From an uncultured Oscillospiraceae bacterium (GTDB lineage Bacteria; Bacillota; Clostridia; Oscillospirales; Oscillospiraceae): 64,000 nucleotides of DNA. This document shows positions 44,222 through 53,588 of the stretch, one piece after another. The stretch lies in the NCBI GenBank assembly GCA_934591815.1, contig CAKTPV010000003.1:51625-115624 (forward strand), given 5' to 3'. Below the pieces are notes generated by a model. The model saw nothing but the letters and a program-made list of their open reading frames with translations. It was not told the origin of the DNA and did not search any database. The position numbers and the translations under genes were made by a program. The number at the start of each line of letters is the position of its first letter. Positions within the stretch are counted from its first letter, which is position 1.

Positions 44222-44551
44222 TTGAACAAGGAAAAGGAGATTGAAACCGTTACTCTCATGGTGCGCCGGTATTGCCGGGGCGTACATGGGACAAGGGGCG
44301 GGGCGCTTTGCCCGGCGTGTGCCGCCCTGCTGGAATACGCCCGGCAGCGGCGGGACAGATGCCCGCACGGGGACAACAAGCCCTTCTGCTCAAACTGCCC
44401 CATCCATTGCTACAAGCCGGAAATGCGCCAACAGATGCGCGCCGTGATGCGCTATGCAGGACCGCGGATGCTGCTGAGCCACCCCATACTGGTGCTGCGC
44501 CATATGGCGGAAACCATGCGAAGGAAAAGGAGAAACGCCCATGCCGGATAA
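44222..44551 (+). CDS. YgbA_NO (nitrous oxide-stimulated promoter) family protein
   Basis: A 109-residue Cys-rich protein. The pattern MVRRYCRGVHG, LCPACAALLEYA, RCPHG, FCSNCPIHCYKPEMR, RYAGPRML matches the YgbA_NO family, linked to nitrosative stress and iron-sulfur or metal homeostasis. The only plausible start in this frame is TTG at 44222, with AAAGGA 9 nt upstream. The nearby ATG opens a nine-codon frame only. It overlaps the first ABC gene by 11 nt. Placed under the same dyad as siderophore genes, it may respond to metal limitation. Confidence 0.8.
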   Translation: MNKEKEIETVTLMVRRYCRGVHGTRGGALCPACAALLEYARQRRDRCPHGDNKPFCSNCPIHCYKPEMRQQMRAVMRYAGPRMLLSHPILVLRHMAETMRRKRRNAHAG

Positions 44552-46277
44552 ACAGCTTTTGCGCCTATTGGGCGAGGACAAACGATATATCTACCGCGCC
44601 GTAGCGTGGATGCTCACAGGCTCTTTGTGCAGCATCGGCTTTACGGCCTGCCTGTGCTATGGGCTTCATCTGCTCCTTATTGACGCGAAGGCGTCCCTCT
44701 ACCTGCTTCCTTTCGTTTTGGGAGCAGTATGTGGGGCGGTGCGCTTTCTTGCCACCACCCGTGCCGCGGCGGTGCGGGACAGGCTGGGGCGCAGCGTCAA
44801 GAAAAACCTGCGGTCACAGCTGTACGCAAAGCTCCTGCGTCTCGGCGTGCGGGAGACGAAAACCGTAAAAATGGCAGGGCTGACCCAGCTGGCAACGGAG
44901 GGAATCGAGCAGCTGGATCTGTACTATTCCTCCTACCTGCCGCAGTTTTTCTACGCCATGCTCTCGCCGCTGCTGCTGTTCGGCATCTGCGTATTCCTCA
45001 ACTGGCGCGTGGCGGCGGTGCTGCTGGCCTGCGTGCCGCTGATCCCGGTGTCCATCGTGGCGGTGTCCCGCTTTGCAAAGCGCATATTCGCCAAATACTG
45101 GGGCAAATACACCGCCATGGGCGACGTGTTTTTAGACAGCGTGCAGGGGCTGAAGGAGCTGAAGCTCTTCCGCGCGGACGCAAGGCGGCAGGCGTATATG
45201 AACGAGAACGCCGAGGAATTTCGGAAAATCACCATGAAAGTGCTGGTCATGCAGCTTGCCAGCGTGACCATCATGGACCTTGTGGCCTTTGGCGGCGCAG
45301 GAATCGGTGCGGCGCTGGCGGTGTCGGGAACGCAGAACGGCGGAGGGGTTGCCGCCGCGCTGTTTCTGGTGCTGGTGGCGGCGGAGTTCTTCCTGCCGCT
45401 CCGTGCCTTCGGAAGCGCCTTCCATGTGGCCATGAACGGGGTCAGTGCGGGGCGAATGATGCTGACGCTGCTGGAGGAGCCGGAGCCCGCATGGGGCGAT
45501 GAGCAGCCCTGCGGCGGAGGGCTGGAGCTGGAGGACGTGCATTTTTCCTATGCGCCGGGGCGGGAGACGCTGCACGGCGTATCCGCCGTATTCCCTGAGC
45601 GGGGCATGACCGCCATCGTGGGGGAAAGCGGCTGCGGCAAGACCACCGTCGCCAAGCTGCTGACCGGGGCGCTGCGCCCCGGCTCCGGCCGGGTGCTTTT
45701 AGACGGCAAGCCGGTGGAAAGCCTTGACAGGCAAGCGTATTACGCTTCTCTCGCCCATGTAAGCTGCGAGACCTTTCTCTTTCACGACACCATACGCGCC
45801 AACTTCCTGCTGGCAAATCCGCACGCGGCGGAGGAGGAAATGTGGCGGGCGCTTGCCCTTGTGCGGCTGGACGGTCTTGTGCGGGAGCGTGGCGGCCTTG
45901 ATTTTGTGCTGAACGAGGACGCGGCGGACATCTCCGGCGGGCAGAAGCAGCGGCTGGCGCTGGCCGTCAACCTCACCGCCCCCAAGCGGATCTATATTTT
46001 CGATGAGGCCACCGGCAACATCGACGCCGAGAGCGAGGGCATCATCATGGAAGTCATCCGCTCCCTCAGCACCTTTGCTGGCGTGACGGTCATTACCCAC
46101 CGTCTGGCCAATGTGGCGGCAGCAGACAGCATTTTGTACATGGAGGACGGCCGTATCTGCGAGCGGGGCGACCATGCCTCACTGATGGCCCGGGGCGAAC
46201 GCTATGCCGCGCTGTTTTGCGCGCAGCGGGAGCTTGAGCAGGGCTATCTGGAGCTGATAAAGGAGGCGCAGGCATGA
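44541..46277 (+). CDS. ABC transporter, fused permease-ATPase (first half of heterodimer)
   Basis: A 578-residue half transporter. Six TM segments lie in about residues 15-300. The ATPase domain has Walker A GESGCGKTT (about 365), signature ISGGQKQRLALAV and Walker B IYIFDEATGNID. It overlaps the second half transporter by ATGA. Paired half ABC transporters under iron control resemble IrtAB/YbtPQ siderophore importers, which have exporter folds. That role is inference from context. Confidence 0.88.
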   Translation: MPDKQLLRLLGEDKRYIYRAVAWMLTGSLCSIGFTACLCYGLHLLLIDAKASLYLLPFVLGAVCGAVRFLATTRAAAVRDRLGRSVKKNLRSQLYAKLLRLGVRETKTVKMAGLTQLATEGIEQLDLYYSSYLPQFFYAMLSPLLLFGICVFLNWRVAAVLLACVPLIPVSIVAVSRFAKRIFAKYWGKYTAMGDVFLDSVQGLKELKLFRADARRQAYMNENAEEFRKITMKVLVMQLASVTIMDLVAFGGAGIGAALAVSGTQNGGGVAAALFLVLVAAEFFLPLRAFGSAFHVAMNGVSAGRMMLTLLEEPEPAWGDEQPCGGGLELEDVHFSYAPGRETLHGVSAVFPERGMTAIVGESGCGKTTVAKLLTGALRPGSGRVLLDGKPVESLDRQAYYASLAHVSCETFLFHDTIRANFLLANPHAAEEEMWRALALVRLDGLVRERGGLDFVLNEDAADISGGQKQRLALAVNLTAPKRIYIFDEATGNIDAESEGIIMEVIRSLSTFAGVTVITHRLANVAAADSILYMEDGRICERGDHASLMARGERYAALFCAQRELEQGYLELIKEAQA

Positions 46278-47962
46278 AAAAAGATCTATCCCGCAGAAGC
46301 GGCATACAAATCGCGGCGGAGCTGATGAAGCTCTTGGGCGGCAGGCTTTCCACCGTTATGCTGCTGGCGGTATTGAACGGGAGCCTCGGCTTCCTGTGCG
46401 CCATGGGCGTACCCTTTTTCGGTGCGGTTGGTATCGCAAAGGCTCTCGGCGAGAGCATCCCCCTGTCCTACGGCGCCATTGCGGCCCTCTGCATAGGCTG
46501 CGGCGTCCTGCGCGGGGGACTGCGGTATCTGGAGCAGTACGGCAACCACTATATCGCCTTCCGGCTGCTGGCGGTGCTTCGGGATAAAATCTTTACCAAG
46601 CTTCGGGCGCTTTGCCCCGCCAAGCTGGAAAGCCGCCAGAAGGGCAGCCTTCTCACCATGATCACAGCGGACATCGAAACGCTGGAGGTGTTCTACGCCC
46701 ACACCGTTTCCCCCGTCTGCATCGCCGTGCTTGTATCGGCGGCGGTGATGGTGGTCACCGGCCTTGCTGCAAGCTGGTATCTGTCATTGATCGCGGCGGC
46801 GGCCTATCTGTGCATCGGCGTTCTGCTGCCCCGGTTCTTCTCCCGCCGCATGGCCGAGTCCGGTATGCGGTACAGGCGGGAGCTTGGGGACTTCGGTGCG
46901 TATTTTCTCGACAGCATCAAGGGCATACGGGAGCTGGTCCTCTACAACGCCGGAGAGGCCCGGGCCGCCGAAGTTGACCGCCGCTCCGACGCCATGCTGG
47001 GCAGGACAAAGGCCCTCAAGCGGGAAACGGCCCTTTCCGCCGCCGCTACGGAGGCCGCCGTGTCGCTGGCGGTACTGGCAGTGCTGGCAGTGGGCATACT
47101 CCTCGTTCACAGCGGCAGCCTCAGCGCGGGGCGCATGGTGCTGGGCGTAACTGCCGTGTTCGGCAGCTTCGGCCCGGTCATCGCCGTGTCCGCCCTGCCC
47201 GCAAACCTCAACCAGACCTTTGCAAGCGGGGAGCGCATCCTCCGCCTGCTGGAGGAGCAGCCGGAGGTGGAGGCCGTGGAGAACGGCACGGAACTCTCCT
47301 ACGAAGGCTTGGAGGTACACGATCTATCCTTCGCCTATGGCGGGGAGGCGGTGCTCAGGGGCGTTTCCATGACCGCCCACAAAAACGAGATCGTCGGCAT
47401 CGTAGGGGAAAGCGGCTGCGGAAAGTCCACGCTGCTGAAGCTGCTGCTGCGGTTCTGGGAGCGCTCCGGCGGTCAGATACGCTATAACGGCACGGACATT
47501 GACGAAATCAACACCGAGAGCCTGTACCGGAACGTCACCATGGTCAGCCAAAGCACCTACCTGTTTGACGCTACCATTGCCGAAAACCTGCGCGTCGCAA
47601 AGCCCGGCGCCACGGACGAGGAGCTGATGGCAGCGCTGCGGATGGCCTCCGCCGAGGAGCTGGTGCAGGCGCTGCCCGAGGGGCTGAGTACCTCCGCCGG
47701 GCTGCTGGGCGGACGGCTGTCCATGGGCGAGCGGCAGCGCATCGGGCTGGCGCGGGCGTTTCTCTCCGGCTGCCCGCTTATCCTGCTGGACGAGCCTACC
47801 AGCAATGTGGACAGCATCAACGAGGGCGTGATCCTGCGAGCGCTTTTGAAGCACAAGCAGGGCAGGACCATCATTCTGGTGTCCCACCGCGCATCCACCA
47901 TGGCGGTGGCGGACAGGGTATATAAAATGGAAAACGGACAAATGGAGGAGCAAGCAATATGA
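46274..47962 (+). CDS. ABC transporter, fused permease-ATPase (second half of heterodimer)
   Basis: A 562-residue half transporter with six TM segments (about 15-300). The ATPase domain has Walker A GESGCGKST, signature RLSMGERQRIGLARA (a variant of LSGGQ) and Walker B LILLDEPTSNVD. It pairs with the gene upstream and overlaps the MptD-type gene by ATGA. Confidence 0.88.
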   Translation: MKKDLSRRSGIQIAAELMKLLGGRLSTVMLLAVLNGSLGFLCAMGVPFFGAVGIAKALGESIPLSYGAIAALCIGCGVLRGGLRYLEQYGNHYIAFRLLAVLRDKIFTKLRALCPAKLESRQKGSLLTMITADIETLEVFYAHTVSPVCIAVLVSAAVMVVTGLAASWYLSLIAAAAYLCIGVLLPRFFSRRMAESGMRYRRELGDFGAYFLDSIKGIRELVLYNAGEARAAEVDRRSDAMLGRTKALKRETALSAAATEAAVSLAVLAVLAVGILLVHSGSLSAGRMVLGVTAVFGSFGPVIAVSALPANLNQTFASGERILRLLEEQPEVEAVENGTELSYEGLEVHDLSFAYGGEAVLRGVSMTAHKNEIVGIVGESGCGKSTLLKLLLRFWERSGGQIRYNGTDIDEINTESLYRNVTMVSQSTYLFDATIAENLRVAKPGATDEELMAALRMASAEELVQALPEGLSTSAGLLGGRLSMGERQRIGLARAFLSGCPLILLDEPTSNVDSINEGVILRALLKHKQGRTIILVSHRASTMAVADRVYKMENGQMEEQAI

Positions 47963-48528
47963 ATCGCAAATACCTGCAGAAATTTCAGATCAAGGACGTG
48001 GTATTCCTCGCCATCATGTCGGCGGTGGCGCTGGCCACCTGCGCGGTGATGCCGCTGGTGATCAGCCTGCAGCCGCTGATCTTCGGCATTTCCCAGCTGG
48101 TCACGGCGCTTCAGATCGGCGTGTTCTTCGCCATCGGCCTGTATAAGGTGCGAAAGCCCGGCTCGCTTTTGATCATGGCGCTGATGATGGGGCTTATCCA
48201 GCTGATGATGTCGCCGCCCATGTTCCTCTCCAGCGTTTTGAACGGCGTTTTGATCGAGCTTATCGTGCTGCTGCTGTTCAGGGGATATGAAAAGGATGCC
48301 GCCGTATTTGTGGCCGCCATGCTGCACACGCCCCTGTCACTGCCCTTCAACTACCTCTATAACCGGCTCATAAAGGGCGCGGACAGCCCACTTGCGGCGG
48401 TGGCGGACAGAGCACCGCTTGCCGCCGTGGGGATGACGCTGGCCGTCGTCGCCGTGTCCGCGCTGGGAGCGCTGATCGGCATCAAGATCGCAAGGGAGCT
48501 GAAAAAATCGGGAGTGCTGAAGAAATGA
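47959..48528 (+). CDS. MptD-family ECF transporter S component
   Basis: A 189-residue membrane protein with about five to six TM segments (FLAIMSAVALATCAVMPLVI, then LLIMALMMGLIQLMM and so on), of the MptD/Trep_Strep S-component type. It gives substrate specificity to an ECF importer whose T and A components are encoded by the next two genes. Substrate unknown. Metal chelate is suggested by the regulon. Confidence 0.82.
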   Translation: MNRKYLQKFQIKDVVFLAIMSAVALATCAVMPLVISLQPLIFGISQLVTALQIGVFFAIGLYKVRKPGSLLIMALMMGLIQLMMSPPMFLSSVLNGVLIELIVLLLFRGYEKDAAVFVAAMLHTPLSLPFNYLYNRLIKGADSPLAAVADRAPLAAVGMTLAVVAVSALGALIGIKIARELKKSGVLKK

Positions 48529-49202
48529 GCGAAAGACTGTATGTGAAGCATCCCCTTTTCCCCATGGCAGGCATTGCCGTGTCCGTGTTCACCTTTGCCT
48601 TTGGCCTTGCCATGGCGAAAAGCCCCAGCGTATTTTTCTTTCTGGGCGGGATATGGCTGCTGCTGGCGCTGTTCGGGTATCTCCGTCCCTGCCTTGTGGT
48701 GCTGCCCGCCGCGGCGCTTCTGTGCGGCATTTTCTGCGCACTGACCTACGCCATCTCCCGGGACGCTGCCCAGACCTCTGCCGCCGCCGCGCGAATGCTG
48801 GCGCTGTGCGTTGCGGCCATACCGGGTCTGGGGCTTGCGCCCGTCTGCCTTGTCCGGGGCTTTTCCTGTATGCGCCTGCCTCGTGTGCTGACGCTCGCCA
48901 TGCTCATCACCTTCACGTTTTTTCCGCTGCTGCGGGCGGAGGTGCGGCAGACCCGGGAGGCCATGCGCACACGGGGCGCGGGAGGACTTTTGAACCCCGC
49001 CATCCTCTACCGGGCCTTTCTGATCCCACTGATGGTGCGGCTGGTCAACCTGTCGGACACGCTGGCGCTGAGCGTGGAGACCCGGGGCTTTACCACCTAT
49101 CCCGCGCCGTACACCGTGTACCGGCCTGTGCATTTGCAGGCCAAGGACGGGGCGTTCGCGGCGCTGAGCGCGCTGTGCGCCATGGGGGCGGTGCTGCTGT
49201 GA
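48525..49202 (+). CDS. ECF transporter transmembrane component T
   Basis: A 225-residue EcfT-type protein with five or so TM segments. It carries the coupling-helix motifs RAEVRQTREAMRTRGAG (an A-R-G-type motif) and LALSVETRGFTTYPA near the C-terminus. It starts in ATGA overlap with the S-component gene and ends in GTGA overlap with the ATPase gene. Confidence 0.85.
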   Translation: MSERLYVKHPLFPMAGIAVSVFTFAFGLAMAKSPSVFFFLGGIWLLLALFGYLRPCLVVLPAAALLCGIFCALTYAISRDAAQTSAAAARMLALCVAAIPGLGLAPVCLVRGFSCMRLPRVLTLAMLITFTFFPLLRAEVRQTREAMRTRGAGGLLNPAILYRAFLIPLMVRLVNLSDTLALSVETRGFTTYPAPYTVYRPVHLQAKDGAFAALSALCAMGAVLL

Positions 49203-50623
49203 GAGCCATCGAGTTCAAAAATGTGTCCTTCCGCTATGAGGATATGCCGGAGCCGGTGCTGAAAAACGCCTCTTTTTCGCTGGAATACGGAAAACTTACC
49301 CTGCTGTACGGCGACTCGGGTCAGGGGAAAAGTACGGTGCTGTCCATCCTGTCGGGCGTTATCCCCAACGTGACCAAGGGGACGCTTTCCGGCGAGGTAC
49401 GCGTCGGCGGCGAGGACGTATCCGGGCAGAGAATAAGCGACATTTGCCGCAGGGCGGGCGTGGTGCTGCAAAACGCCGACGCGCAGATCATCCACCAGCG
49501 GGTGGAGGACGAGCTGGCGTTTGGCTGCGAGAACTTCGCCTTTTCGCCGGAGAAGATCAGCGGCTGTATTGAAAAAGCCTGCGGCCGGATGGCACTGTGC
49601 CCCCAATGGGGCACCCGCACCCTCTCCGGTGGGCAAAAGCAGCGGCTGATCACCGCCTCCGCCCTGGCAACCGAGCAAAGGATCCTCCTTTTAGATGAGC
49701 CGCTGGCAAACCTTGACCGCAGGGGTGCGGCGTTTCTCATGGCATCGTTGCGGACGCTGGCCGAGTCCGGCTACGCGGTGCTGATGGTGGAGCACAGGCT
49801 GGAGCAGGTCCTGCCCTTTGCCCATGAGGTATGGCGGCTCCGAAACGGAAGCCTTGAGAGGCAGACCGACCGGGAGGCGCTCCGCGCCGCACAGCCGGAG
49901 GCGGCAGAGCCTATCCCCGCAGAGGCGCGGCGGGAGGAGCCGGTCATGACCCTGCGCGGCGTGGGCTGGCGCGCGGGCGGACGCAGCATTTTAGAGGGCG
50001 TTGATCTGACCCTGTTCCGCGGTGAGCGGCTTTTGCTCCTCGGCGACAACGGCTGCGGAAAGACCTCCCTGCTGCGGCTGATGGCCCGGCTGGCGCGTCC
50101 CACGGCGGGAGAGATACGGCAGTTCATCGACCCTGCCTTGGGGCAGCGGCGCGGCAGCCGGGCATGGTTTCGGCGGGTTGGCGTGGTGTATCAGAACCCC
50201 AACTGCCAGCTCTTTATGCCGACGGTTGCGCAGGAGGTGGCCTTTGCCGCCAAAAGCGAGGACTTTGCGCGGGAGATCATGGAGCTGTTCGGCATTGCAC
50301 ATCTATCGGAGAGACATCCTCACTCCCTTTCCGAGGGACAGAAGCGCCGGGTGTCCATTGCCGCCGTGGCAGCCTCTCAGCCGGAGCTGCTGCTGTTGGA
50401 CGAGCCCACCGTGGGGCAGGACAGAGAGGGGCTTCGGACGCTGCTCCAAGCGCTGAACCATCTGCATACACGCACAGGCAGCACCATTGTCACCGTTACC
50501 CATGACCGCCGTTGTGCAGGCGCCCTGTGCGACCGGGCCGCATGGCTCAAGGAGGGGCGCATCGAAAAAACCGGCGGCCCGGAGCTGATCGAGGCCGCAT
50601 GGGGAGATTCAGCGGTACTGTGA
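49199..50623 (+). CDS. ECF transporter ATPase, two nucleotide-binding domains fused
   Basis: A 474-residue protein with two ABC domains. The first has Walker A GDSGQGKST, signature LSGGQKQRLITA and Walker B ILLLDEPLANLD. The second (from about residue 245) has GDNGCGKTS, LSEGQKRRVSIA and LLLLDEPTVGQD. Starts at GTG 49199, overlapping the T-component stop. A longer upstream frame is only the shadow of the T gene. Drives the ECF importer. Last gene of the tightly coupled run from 44222. Confidence 0.9.
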   Translation: MRAIEFKNVSFRYEDMPEPVLKNASFSLEYGKLTLLYGDSGQGKSTVLSILSGVIPNVTKGTLSGEVRVGGEDVSGQRISDICRRAGVVLQNADAQIIHQRVEDELAFGCENFAFSPEKISGCIEKACGRMALCPQWGTRTLSGGQKQRLITASALATEQRILLLDEPLANLDRRGAAFLMASLRTLAESGYAVLMVEHRLEQVLPFAHEVWRLRNGSLERQTDREALRAAQPEAAEPIPAEARREEPVMTLRGVGWRAGGRSILEGVDLTLFRGERLLLLGDNGCGKTSLLRLMARLARPTAGEIRQFIDPALGQRRGSRAWFRRVGVVYQNPNCQLFMPTVAQEVAFAAKSEDFAREIMELFGIAHLSERHPHSLSEGQKRRVSIAAVAASQPELLLLDEPTVGQDREGLRTLLQALNHLHTRTGSTIVTVTHDRRCAGALCDRAAWLKEGRIEKTGGPELIEAAWGDSAVL

Positions 50624-50680
50624 GGCCTTGCCGAGCGGCACAATGCGGCAAAAAATAAAGAAGAGATAAGGACGATGGCC

Positions 50681-51295
50681 ATGCGAAAACACAAGGACTT
50701 CTGGGACAAAAATGCCGGTCGGTACGACCGCTTTATGCGAAAGGATCGGGCGGCGTATGAGGAGATGTATGCGCTGATCCGGCCGGTCGTGAAAGCAAAA
50801 ACGGTGTTGGAGCTGGCGACCGGCACGGGGCTGATCGCAAAGCACATCGTGAATGCGGCGGCGCACATTGAGGCGACGGATGCTTCCGCAGAGATGATTG
50901 CCGAGGCAAAGCGGGATAACCGCTCGGCAAAGCTGCACTTTTCCGTGCAGGATATGTTCCGCCTGCCCTATGCGGATAAGTCCTTCGACGTGGTGATCGT
51001 GTCCAACGCACTGCATATCGTGCCGCAGCCGGAAAACGCCCTTGTTGAAATCCGCCGGGTGCTGAAGGACGACGGCGTATTGATCGCGCCCACCTTTACC
51101 CATGCGGACAATTCGTTTTCCGGCAAGGCCAATGCCTTTTTCATGAAGCTGGCAGGCTTCCCTCTCCACAGCAGGTGGACGAGCGAGGAATACCTAAAAT
51201 TCCTGGAGCAGAACGGCTGGGCAGTACGGAAAAGCGCTGTTCTGAAGGCATCCTTCCCGCTGACCTATGCGGAATGTGTGAAATCGGAGGTGTGA
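50681..51295 (+). CDS. class I SAM-dependent methyltransferase
   Basis: A 204-residue methyltransferase. The SAM-binding glycine loop VLELATGTG (about residue 48), acidic EATDAS and the post-I motif FDVVIVSNALH are present. ATG 50681 has AAGGA 8 nt upstream. ATG 50675 is possible. Substrate unknown. One of three methyltransferases in the island. Confidence 0.82.
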   Translation: MRKHKDFWDKNAGRYDRFMRKDRAAYEEMYALIRPVVKAKTVLELATGTGLIAKHIVNAAAHIEATDASAEMIAEAKRDNRSAKLHFSVQDMFRLPYADKSFDVVIVSNALHIVPQPENALVEIRRVLKDDGVLIAPTFTHADNSFSGKANAFFMKLAGFPLHSRWTSEEYLKFLEQNGWAVRKSAVLKASFPLTYAECVKSEV

Positions 51296-51296
51296 T

Positions 51297-51902
51297 ATGT
51301 CATTCTTTGAAAATACCCGCAAGCCCGAGGGCTTTGGCGGGAAAATTATGGTCGCCATGATGAACGTCGGGCACAGTGCCGTGGCCCGGTGGGGGCTTCA
51401 ATTTCTGAATGCTGCGCCGGACGCCAGGGTGCTGGACTGTGGCTGCGGCGGCGGTGCGAACATGAAAAGGCTGCTGAAAAAATGTCCGCAGGGTATTGTC
51501 AAGGGCATCGACTATTCGCCCGTCAGCGTGGAGAAGTCGAAAAAGGTCAACGAGGCCGCCATCGCGGAGGGACGCTGCGCCGTTCTGCAAGGCAGTGTGG
51601 CGGATATGATGTTTGCTGACAACTGGTTCAATGCGGTCACGGCCTTTGAAACCGTCTATTTCTGGCCTGATCTGCCCCGATGCTTCAGGGAGGTTTACCG
51701 GGTGCTGAAGGTCGGCGGGACCTTTCTCGTCTGTAACGAGAGCAATGGCGACACGGACAAGGACGAGAGGTGGACGGAGATCATCGGCGGCATGACCATC
51801 TATAAGGACACCGAGCTGAAGGCGTATCTGGAGCAGGCGGGCTTTCACGAGGTGCAGATACACAAAAAGAAAAGCTGGCTCTGCGTCACGGCGCGGAAAT
51901 GA
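51297..51902 (+). CDS. class I SAM-dependent methyltransferase
   Basis: A 201-residue methyltransferase. ARVLDCGCGGGANM is the SAM loop, GIDYSPVSVEKS motif II, and FNAVTAFETVYFWPD motif IV. The gene directly follows the previous methyltransferase (1 bp apart, GGAGGTGAT before ATG) and precedes the thiazoline-hydrolase-family gene by 15 bp, so all three are probably one transcript. Confidence 0.85.
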   Translation: MSFFENTRKPEGFGGKIMVAMMNVGHSAVARWGLQFLNAAPDARVLDCGCGGGANMKRLLKKCPQGIVKGIDYSPVSVEKSKKVNEAAIAEGRCAVLQGSVADMMFADNWFNAVTAFETVYFWPDLPRCFREVYRVLKVGGTFLVCNESNGDTDKDERWTEIIGGMTIYKDTELKAYLEQAGFHEVQIHKKKSWLCVTARK

Positions 51903-51917
51903 GGGAGAAGCAGACAG

Positions 51918-52619
51918 GTGAAGGACAAGAAGCTCCTATTTGACCGCAAATGCCATGTGCTGTATTCTCGGCCCTGCAAAAAAGAGATACGGGCGAAAAT
52001 TGCCCTGCACTATCCTGCGGCAGAGCGGGAGACAGTATGGGAAAAGGTGCAGCGGCAGTACGCGGCCTTTCTCTCCGACTGGCGCACCGACTTGGGCGGC
52101 AAAAAGAACTTCCACAACGGCGTAGGCGGCACCTACGACTGCATCGCCATCATGAGCTATTATGTGGTCTGCAAAGCCGTCACATCCTTCCGCGAGATCG
52201 AGGAGATGGAGGAAAACCTGATCCTGCCGATCTTCCGCAGGCTGCGGTTTGTGGACTGCAACAAGCCGTTCTGGAGGAAGCTGATGTACAGGGCGTTTGT
52301 ACGGGCGAAACGCGGCTGCGACAAGTGGCACGATTACGAGATGACGGTTGCGCCTTATGAAAACGGTAAACCCATCTATTATGAGTTTACATCGTGTCCG
52401 GCAGCGGAATTTGCTATCCGCCACGGCCTTGCGGATATCACGCCCGCCCTGTGCAATGTGGACTATGCGTCCATGGAGTTACTCCACGCAAGGCTGGTGC
52501 GGACGACCACCTGCGTGGACGGCTGCCGATGCGATTATACCATCTGCGGAGATAAAGACCCATACTTAAAGGAGCATCCCGAATACCGGGACGAGGCGGG
52601 CTATCGAAGAAACAAATAA
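51918..52619 (+). CDS. L-2-amino-thiazoline-4-carboxylic acid hydrolase family protein
   Basis: A 233-residue soluble protein of the ATC hydrolase family (ring opening of an amino-thiazoline to S-carbamoyl-cysteine in the founding member). Family features are the conserved block EFTSCPAAEFAIRHGLA, LCNVDYASMELLHARLVR, and the C-terminal DGCRCDYTI. GTG start at 51918. The last 20 residues are a charged tail. In this metal island a thiazoline-acting enzyme suggests processing of a thiazoline-type metallophore, but this is inference. Confidence 0.75.
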   Translation: MKDKKLLFDRKCHVLYSRPCKKEIRAKIALHYPAAERETVWEKVQRQYAAFLSDWRTDLGGKKNFHNGVGGTYDCIAIMSYYVVCKAVTSFREIEEMEENLILPIFRRLRFVDCNKPFWRKLMYRAFVRAKRGCDKWHDYEMTVAPYENGKPIYYEFTSCPAAEFAIRHGLADITPALCNVDYASMELLHARLVRTTTCVDGCRCDYTICGDKDPYLKEHPEYRDEAGYRRNK

Positions 52620-52646
52620 TACTGCAATATAAAGGCGGTGAGACGA

Positions 52647-53423
52647 ATGGAAACCTTTATCGGAATCATGATCCCTTTCTTGGGAACGGCACTGGGCGCG
52701 GCCTGCGTGTTCTTTATGAAAAAATCCCTTGGCGATCTGGTACAGCGCTCACTTGCGGGCTTCGCCGCCGGAGTGATGGTGGCGGCGTCGATATGGAGTC
52801 TGCTGATCCCTGCCATAGAGCAATCGGAGGGCATGGGCAAGCTCTCCTTCCTTCCAGCCTTTATCGGCTTCTGGGCCGGCGTGCTGTTTTTGCTCCTGCT
52901 CGACCATCTGATTCCTCACCTTCATGTGGGAAGCAATCAGGCGGAGGGACCGAAAAGCAGGCTGGGCCGCAGCACCATGATGGTGCTGGCAGTGACCCTG
53001 CATAACATTCCGGAGGGCATGGCGGTTGGCGTGATGTACGCGGGCTTCCTTGCGGGGAACGCGCAGATCACGGCGGCAAGCGCGCTTGTCCTGTCCCTTG
53101 GCATCGCCATTCAGAATTTTCCCGAGGGGGCGATCATCTCCATGCCGCTGCGGGCGGAGGGCGAGAGCAAGGGCAAGGCGTTTTTCGGCGGCGTGCTCTC
53201 CGGCGTGGTGGAGCCTGTCGGCGCGGTGCTGACGCTTCTTGCGGCGCAGCTGGTGATCCCGGCGCTGCCGTATCTGCTGAGCTTTGCGGCGGGTGCCATG
53301 CTCTATGTGGTGGTGGAGGAGCTGATCCCCGAAATGTCGCAGGGAAAGCACTCCAACATCGGCACGATTTTCTTTGCCGCTGGCTTCAGCGTCATGATGA
53401 CGCTGGATGTGGCGCTGGGGTAG
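52647..53423 (+). CDS. ZIP family metal transporter
   Basis: A 258-residue inner-membrane transporter with eight TM segments. The metal-binding motif HNIPEGMAVG lies in TM4 and NFPEGAIISMPLR in TM5. A histidine-containing loop (HLIPHLHVGSNQ) lies before TM4. It imports zinc, iron or another divalent metal. The ATG at 52647 has AAGGCGG 8 nt upstream. Confidence 0.92.
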   Translation: METFIGIMIPFLGTALGAACVFFMKKSLGDLVQRSLAGFAAGVMVAASIWSLLIPAIEQSEGMGKLSFLPAFIGFWAGVLFLLLLDHLIPHLHVGSNQAEGPKSRLGRSTMMVLAVTLHNIPEGMAVGVMYAGFLAGNAQITAASALVLSLGIAIQNFPEGAIISMPLRAEGESKGKAFFGGVLSGVVEPVGAVLTLLAAQLVIPALPYLLSFAAGAMLYVVVEELIPEMSQGKHSNIGTIFFAAGFSVMMTLDVALG

Positions 53424-53588
53424 GCGCGGAGGTGCCGCTGCTTTTGCGACAGCGATGATATCTCCTATGACGGGCTTTACCCGAAGCTCGTCTGGCATCG
53501 AACGAAAACGCTGAGACGCGGCGACGACCGTCGGGATTTTTGCATGAAGACCGTTAGACAAGAAAGGAGTCCCAAGAATGAAGCCTGA
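53424..53588 (+). pseudogene. C-terminal remnant of a second ATC-hydrolase-family gene
   Basis: In the frame following the ZIP stop, the sequence reads YPKLVWHRTKTLRRGDDRRD, then FCM. This matches the family C-terminus (compare RLVRTTTCVDGCRCDYTI in the intact gene at 51918). No start or N-terminal domain is left, and it overlaps the 5' end of the next methyltransferase gene. Confidence 0.45.

Noticed and set aside
48653..49198. N-terminal extension of the fused ECF ATPase
   Set aside because: This part overlaps the T-component gene in another frame. The ABC domain begins at the GTG at 49199 in classical GTGA coupling.
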